Assembly (NCBI RefSeq): GCF_000377785.1
Contig: NZ_KB898726.1
Location: 89,801-153,800 of the forward strand
Length of the DNA stretch: 64,000 nt
Direction: 5' to 3'
Source: Thioalkalivibrio sp. ALJ24
GTDB taxonomy: Bacteria; Pseudomonadota; Gammaproteobacteria; Ectothiorhodospirales; Ectothiorhodospiraceae
Part shown: positions 58,789-64,000 of the stretch, in pieces
Numbering within the stretch: position 1 is the stretch's first letter
Layout: every line of letters starts with the position of its first letter
Program-made: the position numbers and the translations under genes
Notes under the pieces: generated by a model
What the model was told of the DNA's origin: nothing
The model's database searches: none
What the model saw: the letters and a program-made list of their open reading frames with translations, nothing else

Positions 58789-59705
58789 ACCTCGCCCGTC
58801 CCCCCGAGCACCGGGTACCCCTGCAGGCTGCGCTGGTCCAGCACCGCGATGCCGGTGACGTCGAGGCCAACCTGCAGGCCAGCGACACCGCGGTGGCCGA
58901 AGCCGCGGCGGCCGGCGCGCGTCTGGTGATACTGGCCGAGCTGCACACCGGCCCGTACTTCTGCCAGACGGAAGATGCCGCGACCTTCGACCGGGCCGAA
59001 CCGATCCCCGGCCCCTCCACCCGTCGTCTGGGCGAGATCGCGCGGCGGCACGGCGTCGTCCTGGTGGGTTCGCTGTTCGAACGCCGCGCCCCCGGGCTCT
59101 ACCACAACACCGCCGTGGTGCTGGAGAGCGACGGACGTCTGGTCGGCACCTATCGCAAGATGCATATCCCCGACGATCCGGGCTACTACGAGAAGTTCTA
59201 CTTCACTCCCGGGGATACCGGTTTCGTTCCGGTGGACACCTCGGTCGGCCGGCTGGGCGTGCTCGTCTGCTGGGACCAGTGGTATCCCGAGGCGGCGCGG
59301 ATCATGGCCCTGTCCGGGGCCGAGGTGCTGATCTACCCCACCGCCATCGGCTGGGATCCGGAGGACACTGCGGACGAGCGCGAACGCCAGCGCGAGGCCT
59401 GGATCACGGTGCAGCGCGGTCACGCGGTGGCCAACGGCCTGCCACTGGTGGCCTGTAACCGGATCGGCCACGAACGCGACCCCTCGGGCGTGTCCGCCGG
59501 GGCCCACTTCTGGGGCAGCAGTTTCGTCGCCGGGCCGCAGGGCGAATTCCTCGCCCGCGCCAGCGACCGGACCGCGGAGGTGCTGGGGTTCACCCTGGAC
59601 ATCGCACGGGTGGATACCGTCCGGCGCATGTGGCCCTTCCTGCGTGACCGACGGATCGACGCCTACGATCCGATCCTGAAGCGCTACATCGACCCGGAAG
59701 CATAA
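58785..59705 (+). CDS. aguB: N-carbamoylputrescine amidase
   Basis: AguB converts N-carbamoylputrescine to putrescine, CO2 and ammonia. The 306-residue nitrilase-fold protein has the catalytic triad Glu52 (LAELHTGPYFCQ), Lys125 (YRKMHIPDDPGYYEKFYF) and Cys162 (VCWDQWYPEAAR). The ATGA overlap with aguA shows a two-gene unit for putrescine synthesis from agmatine. Confidence 0.94.
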   Translation: MNLARPPEHRVPLQAALVQHRDAGDVEANLQASDTAVAEAAAAGARLVILAELHTGPYFCQTEDAATFDRAEPIPGPSTRRLGEIARRHGVVLVGSLFERRAPGLYHNTAVVLESDGRLVGTYRKMHIPDDPGYYEKFYFTPGDTGFVPVDTSVGRLGVLVCWDQWYPEAARIMALSGAEVLIYPTAIGWDPEDTADERERQREAWITVQRGHAVANGLPLVACNRIGHERDPSGVSAGAHFWGSSFVAGPQGEFLARASDRTAEVLGFTLDIARVDTVRRMWPFLRDRRIDAYDPILKRYIDPEA

Positions 59706-59717
59706 GCGCAGAACCCG

Positions 59718-59723
59718 TATAAT
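59718..59723 (+). promoter_or_regulatory. Predicted -10 box for mfd
   Basis: A perfect TATAAT lies 33 bases before the mfd ATG in the 51-base gap after aguB. No clear -35 is present. Confidence 0.4.
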
Positions 59724-59756
59724 GCCGCGTCCGCCATTCCGGAAGCTTCACATCGC

Positions 59757-62700
59757 ATGTCCGAAGAATCGCGCAACCCCCTGAATCCCGGCCGCATCCC
59801 CCGCACGGGCTTCGAGACGTGGAGCGGCCTCGGTGCCAGCGCCAGCAGCCTTGCGCTGGCGCGCGCCGCGCAGGATTTCCCGCACCCGCTGCTGGTGATC
59901 ACCGAGTCCAACGAAGCCGCGGATCAGTGGGAAGAGGAATGGTCGTTCTTCACCGCCGGGCAGGACATCCCGCTGCTGCGCCTGCCCGACTGGGAGACCC
60001 TGCCCTTCGACGTGTTCTCGCCCCACGAGGACATCATCTCCGAGCGCCTGCGCACGCTGTATCGCCTGCCAGGGCTGGAGCGCGGGATCATCCTGATGCC
60101 GGTGGCCACGCTGATGCAGCGCCTGCCGCCGCGCCAGTGGCTCACCGAACAGGGCATCGCCCTGCACCGCGGGCAACGGCTCGACCGCATGCAGCTGCGC
60201 GAGGACCTCGCGCGGGCCGGCTACAACGCGGTGCAGCAGGTCATCAGCCATGGCGAATTCGCGGTGCGCGGCGAGATCCTCGACCTGTTCCCCATGGGCG
60301 CCGAGCGGCCGGTGCGCATCGAGTTCCTCGATGACGAGATCGACTCGCTGCGGCATTTCGATCCGGAATCCCAGCGTTCCACCGAGACCACCGACGCGCT
60401 GGAGATCCTGCCCAGCCACGAATTCCCGCTGCACGAAGAGGCCATCCGCAGCTTCCGCAACCGTTACCGCACCCGCTTCGAGGGTGACCCCGGCAGCCAC
60501 CCGATCTATCGCGACATCTCCGAGGGGCTGGTGCCCCCGGGCATCGAATCCTATCTGCCGCTGTTCTTCGACGGCCTCGATACGGTCTTCGACTACTGCC
60601 CGCAGGCGCGCGTGGCGCAGGTGGGCGACATCGCGGGCGCGGCGGGCCAGTTCGCCGACGAGGTATTCCAGCGCTACGACCAGCTGCGCCATCAGGTCGA
60701 GCGCCCGCTGCTGCCGCCGGACGAACTCTACCTGAACCCCGAGGCCCTGGCCGCGGCCCTGGGGGACACCTCGGGACTGGCCCTGGGGGCGAACCCCGCG
60801 CCACTGCCCGCGGGACGCGGCCGCAACGTCCCGTTCGTCTGCGAAGCGCCGCCCGAAATGGCGCTGGAGCCTGCCCGCGAGGCGCCCGCGCGGCGGCTGC
60901 AGGAGGTCATGCAGCGGCGTCCGCGACTGCTGGTGACCACCGAGTCGGCCGGGCGCCGCGAGGCCCTGCTCACCCTGCTGCGCGACCACGACGTCGATCA
61001 CCACGCGGTGGACGGCTGGGCGGATTTCCTCGCCGCCGATCCCGGACTGTACGTAACCGTGGGCACCCTGGCCGAGGGCTTCGCCCTGCCGGACGATCGC
61101 ATCGTGGTGCCGGAGGCAGCCCTGATGGGCGAACGCGCACGCCAGACGCGGCGGCGCACGCGCCCCACCCGTGATGCCGACGCGGTGATCCAGAACCTCT
61201 CGGACCTGACCGTCGGCGCACCGGTGGTGCACGAGGAACAGGGCGTGGGTCGCTATCTGGGCCTGCAGACCATGGAGATCAATGGTCAGCCCTCCGAATT
61301 CCTGACCCTCGAGTATGCCGACGGCGCAAAGCTCTACGTGCCGGTCTCCTCGCTGCACCTGATCAGCCGCTATGCCGGGGCCGACGCCGACCATGCCCCG
61401 CTGCACCGCCTCGGCAGCGAGCAATGGAGCAAGGCCCGGCGCAAGGCCGCGGAGAAGGCGCGCGACGTGGCCGCGGAGCTGCTGGACATCCATGCCCGCC
61501 GGGCCGCGACGCAGGGCACGGTGTTCGAGACCGAGACCCCCGAATATCACGCCTTCGCCGCCGGCTTCCCGTTCGAGGAGACCCTCGACCAGCAGCAGGC
61601 CATCGACGCGGTACTTTCCGACATGGCCGCGGACCAGCCGATGGACCGGGTGATCTGCGGCGACGTGGGCTTCGGCAAGACCGAAGTGGCGATGCGTGCG
61701 GCCTTTGTCGCGGTGCAGAACCACCGGCAGGTGGTGGTGCTGGTGCCCACTACCCTGCTCGCGCAGCAGCACCACCAGAACTTCATCGACCGCTTTGCCG
61801 ACTGGCCGGTGCAGATCGAATCGCTGTCGCGGTTCCGCTCGGCCAAACAGCAGGAAGCGGTGCTCGAGGGCCTGCGCGAAGGGAAGGTCGACATCGTCAT
61901 CGGTACCCACAAGCTGCTGCAGAAGGATCTGAAGATCGACAACCTCGGCCTGGTGATCGTCGACGAGGAGCAGCGCTTCGGCGTGCGCCACAAGGAGGCC
62001 CTCAAGAAGCTGCGCGCGCAGGTGGACATGCTGACCATGACCGCCACCCCGATCCCGCGCACGCTCAACATGGCGCTGGCCGGGCTGCGCGACCTGTCGG
62101 TCATCACCACCCCGCCGCGCGAGCGCCTCGCGGTGAAGACCTTCGTCAACGAATGGAACGACGCGGTCATCCAGGAGGCCTGCCTGCGCGAGATCCGGCG
62201 TGGCGGACAGGTGTATTTCGTGCACAACGAGGTCAACACCATCGACCGTACCGCTGAACAGGTACGCGAACTGCTGCCCGGCGCGCGGGTGGGCGTGGCG
62301 CATGGCCAGATGCGCGAGAGCGAGCTGGAACAGGTGATGCTCGACTTCTATCACCGCCGCTACAACATCCTGGTCTGCTCCACCATCATCGAGACCGGGA
62401 TCGACGTACCCACCGCCAATACCATCGTGATGAACCGCGCCGACAAGCTGGGCCTGGCGCAGATGCACCAGCTGCGCGGTCGCGTCGGCCGCTCGCATCA
62501 TCGCGCCTACGCCTACCTGATCACGCCGCCATGGAAGAGCCTCAGCGCGGACGCGAAGAAGCGCCTGGAGGCGATCGCCTCGCTGGAAGACCTGGGAGTC
62601 GGCTTTACGCTGGCTTCACACGATCTGGAGATCCGCGGCGCCGGCGAGCTGCTGGGTGACGAGCAGAGCGGGCAGATCACCGAGGTCGGCTTCAACATGT

Positions 62701-63227
62701 ACAACGAGCTGCTCAACCGCGCGGTCAGCGCCCTGCGCTCCGGCAAGATGCCCGAACTGGAGGCGCCGGAACCCGGCGGCACGGAGGTCGAGCTGGGCCT
62801 GCCGGCGCTGCTACCGGACGATTACGTGCCCGACGTGCACACCCGCCTGATCCTGTACAAGCGCATCAGCAACGCCGAATCCGCGGACGCCCTGCGCGAT
62901 CTGGAGGTCGAGCTGGTCGATCGCTTTGGTCTGCTGCCGGACCCGGCGCGCACCCTGTTCGCGGCGGCACGCCTGCGCCTGCGGCTGACGCCGCTGGGCA
63001 TACGCAAACTGGAGATGGGCCCGGCCGGTGGGCGGATGGTGTTCGGGTCGGAGCCCGATCTGGACATCGGGGCACTGATCGAACTGGTACAGTCGGATCC
63101 GCAGGGGTATCGTCTGGAAGGCCAGAAGGCCTTCCATTTCCACGGCAGCATGGAAACCCTGGAGGCCCGCACCGAGGCGGTACACCGCCTGCTGAACACC
63201 CTCAGCCGCAACCAGGAGGCGGCCTGA
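59757..63227 (+). CDS. mfd: Transcription-repair coupling factor Mfd
   Basis: Mfd removes RNA polymerase stalled at DNA lesions and recruits UvrA. The 1156-residue protein has the UvrB-like N-terminal domain, an RNA polymerase-interacting domain (VHEEQGVGRYLGLQ), and a RecG-like translocase. The translocase has Walker A GDVGFGKT at 635-642 and Walker B VIVDEEQRFGVRHKE. The TRG and C-terminal domains follow. The length is normal (E. coli 1148). Confidence 0.97.
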   Translation: MSEESRNPLNPGRIPRTGFETWSGLGASASSLALARAAQDFPHPLLVITESNEAADQWEEEWSFFTAGQDIPLLRLPDWETLPFDVFSPHEDIISERLRTLYRLPGLERGIILMPVATLMQRLPPRQWLTEQGIALHRGQRLDRMQLREDLARAGYNAVQQVISHGEFAVRGEILDLFPMGAERPVRIEFLDDEIDSLRHFDPESQRSTETTDALEILPSHEFPLHEEAIRSFRNRYRTRFEGDPGSHPIYRDISEGLVPPGIESYLPLFFDGLDTVFDYCPQARVAQVGDIAGAAGQFADEVFQRYDQLRHQVERPLLPPDELYLNPEALAAALGDTSGLALGANPAPLPAGRGRNVPFVCEAPPEMALEPAREAPARRLQEVMQRRPRLLVTTESAGRREALLTLLRDHDVDHHAVDGWADFLAADPGLYVTVGTLAEGFALPDDRIVVPEAALMGERARQTRRRTRPTRDADAVIQNLSDLTVGAPVVHEEQGVGRYLGLQTMEINGQPSEFLTLEYADGAKLYVPVSSLHLISRYAGADADHAPLHRLGSEQWSKARRKAAEKARDVAAELLDIHARRAATQGTVFETETPEYHAFAAGFPFEETLDQQQAIDAVLSDMAADQPMDRVICGDVGFGKTEVAMRAAFVAVQNHRQVVVLVPTTLLAQQHHQNFIDRFADWPVQIESLSRFRSAKQQEAVLEGLREGKVDIVIGTHKLLQKDLKIDNLGLVIVDEEQRFGVRHKEALKKLRAQVDMLTMTATPIPRTLNMALAGLRDLSVITTPPRERLAVKTFVNEWNDAVIQEACLREIRRGGQVYFVHNEVNTIDRTAEQVRELLPGARVGVAHGQMRESELEQVMLDFYHRRYNILVCSTIIETGIDVPTANTIVMNRADKLGLAQMHQLRGRVGRSHHRAYAYLITPPWKSLSADAKKRLEAIASLEDLGVGFTLASHDLEIRGAGELLGDEQSGQITEVGFNMYNELLNRAVSALRSGKMPELEAPEPGGTEVELGLPALLPDDYVPDVHTRLILYKRISNAESADALRDLEVELVDRFGLLPDPARTLFAAARLRLRLTPLGIRKLEMGPAGGRMVFGSEPDLDIGALIELVQSDPQGYRLEGQKAFHFHGSMETLEARTEAVHRLLNTLSRNQEAA

Positions 63228-63902
63228 ATGTCACGCAACCCTTCCGAAGCCGCATCCGCACCCCGCAACCCGCGTCGCCGGCAGCTGCTCGGGGCGATGG
63301 TCACCCTCCCCTGGTTGTTCCCGGCCGTCGCGGGGGCTCAGGTCGGGCGCGATTACCGCGTCGAACTGGTGATCTTCCAGCATCTCACCGACGAAAGCCG
63401 GCGGCTGCTGGAGACCAGCGGGCGAGCCCTGCAGCCCTCTCCCGGCTCCGGCCCCATCGGCGAGGGGACCTACCGCAGCTCGCGCCGCGGCTTCGAACTC
63501 GGCAACGTGGTCCGGCGCATCGAGGATGATTCCGAGAGCCGACTGATCGCGCGTCTGGCCTGGGATCAGCGCGGCCGGGACTACGCCACCACGCCGTGGC
63601 TGACGGTGCGCGAGGGGGGCAGCCTGGATCGCCGTACCCCGCTGCACGACGACCGCGGTCCGGCGGCCCCCGTCCCGCTGGAACGCGGCGAGGAGCGCCG
63701 CGAGCTGGAAGGTCGCCTGCGGGTCTGGGTCGGCCGGTTCCTGCATCTGGAAACCGACTTGATCTTCCATGGTGAGCCGGACGGCGAGTCGGCGGTCGCG
63801 GTTCGCGGGCGCCAGCGGATGAACTCGGGCGACGACCTGTTCTATCTCGACCACCCGGTGGTGGGCATGATCGCCCGCGTCACCCGCATCGACGACAGCT
63901 GA
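63228..63902 (+). CDS. csiV: CsiV family protein
   Basis: A 224-residue exported protein of the CsiV family, named for a peptidoglycan-binding activator of PBP1A in Acinetobacter. It starts directly after the mfd stop codon, its usual place in gammaproteobacteria. The N-terminus has RRRQLLGAM before a hydrophobic stretch ending AVAGAQ, which looks like a twin-arginine signal. The mature part begins YRVELVIFQHL and ends with LFYLDHPVVGMIARVTRI, both typical of the family. Confidence 0.82.
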   Translation: MSRNPSEAASAPRNPRRRQLLGAMVTLPWLFPAVAGAQVGRDYRVELVIFQHLTDESRRLLETSGRALQPSPGSGPIGEGTYRSSRRGFELGNVVRRIEDDSESRLIARLAWDQRGRDYATTPWLTVREGGSLDRRTPLHDDRGPAAPVPLERGEERRELEGRLRVWVGRFLHLETDLIFHGEPDGESAVAVRGRQRMNSGDDLFYLDHPVVGMIARVTRIDDS

Positions 63903-63908
63903 CCGCCT

Positions 63909-64000
63909 TCAGCGCCACTGCGGCTGCGACTCCAGGTTCAGCAGCTGCTGCGTCACGATCGCCCCGAGATCCTCCAGGAGCAGCTGGATCGGGGTACGTC
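63909..64000 (-). CDS. C-terminal end of a minus-strand gene, function unknown
   Basis: Read on the minus strand, an open frame enters at the window edge and ends with TGA at 63909-63911. It gives 29 residues, including LLLEDLGAIVTQQLL and ending ESQPQWR. It would converge on csiV with a 6-base gap, a spacing common in this region. The stretch is too short to name a family. Confidence 0.4.
   Translation of the reverse strand, partial: RTPIQLLLEDLGAIVTQQLLNLESQPQWR

Noticed and set aside
59748-62501. Very long open frame (over 900 codons) antisense to mfd, with others antisense to gyrA, uvrB and the KamA-bioA pair
   Set aside because: Long antisense frames are expected in GC-rich DNA with strong third-position bias. 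They have no recognisable domains, and their sense partners are clear conserved genes.

Overview
The window is one dense, GC-rich stretch of bacterial chromosome. Gene content and order are those of a gammaproteobacterium: nudJ-mnmA-hflD, icd, clpS-clpA, infA, pabC-mltG-tmk-holB-pilZ, gyrA-serC-pheA-hisC-tyrA-aroA-cmk-rpsA-ihfB-lapAB-pyrF, and mfd-csiV. High GC, an Mrp-type cation/proton antiporter cluster and a stand-alone DsrE-family sulfur protein fit a haloalkaliphilic sulfur-oxidising member of the Ectothiorhodospiraceae (Thioalkalivibrio-like). That placement is inference from gene content, not a database match. No insertion sequence, prophage, CRISPR array or rRNA was seen. One tRNA gene (Asn, GTT) is present. 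No gene-free stretch exceeds 300 bases; the longest (16169-16422 and 25775-26028) are about 254 bases.

Layout. 1-1773 (minus): start of hflD, mnmA, nudJ. 1875-5871 (plus): icd, clpS, clpA, closed by a bidirectional terminator shared with minus-strand infA. 6353-15016 (plus): fabD, fabG, acpP, fabF, then the tightly overlapping pabB-pabC-mltG-tmk-holB-pilZ run. 15038-19155: a class V PLP enzyme diverging from a KamA-family radical SAM protein and bioA. 19298-24409 (minus): an MTIP-type purine nucleoside phosphorylase with hpt, a DsrE-family gene, nagZ and uvrB. 24472-25813 (plus): a class I aminotransferase and tRNA-Asn. 26029-31497 (plus): seven overlapping genes for an Mrp-like complex. 31571-35008 (plus): FucA-like aldolase, hspQ, ilvD, rhomboid protease. 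35027-50810 (minus): a long housekeeping run from gyrA down to galU. 50888-54450 (minus): mtnA and comEC. 54546-57698: a DUF2062 membrane protein, lolD with a single lolC/E-type permease, and a small exported protein. 57709-63902 (plus): aguA, aguB, mfd, csiV. A minus-strand gene end lies at the right edge.

How the genes connect. The fab genes supply acyl carrier protein and chain elongation. aroA, tyrA, pheA and hisC form the late aromatic amino acid branch, and pabB/pabC take chorismate to folate. aguA and aguB turn agmatine into putrescine; spermidine synthesis would then release methylthioadenosine. The MTIP-like phosphorylase, Hpt and MtnA look like the salvage side of that process, and the FucA-like aldolase is a candidate for the next step. 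The Mrp-like complex would handle sodium and pH stress at the membrane.

The most interesting points are the KamA-family protein with a changed substrate pocket, a ComEC whose metallo-beta-lactamase domain has lost its metal motifs, the Mrp cluster without a full MrpA, two REP-like palindromes, and the number of TTG start codons.
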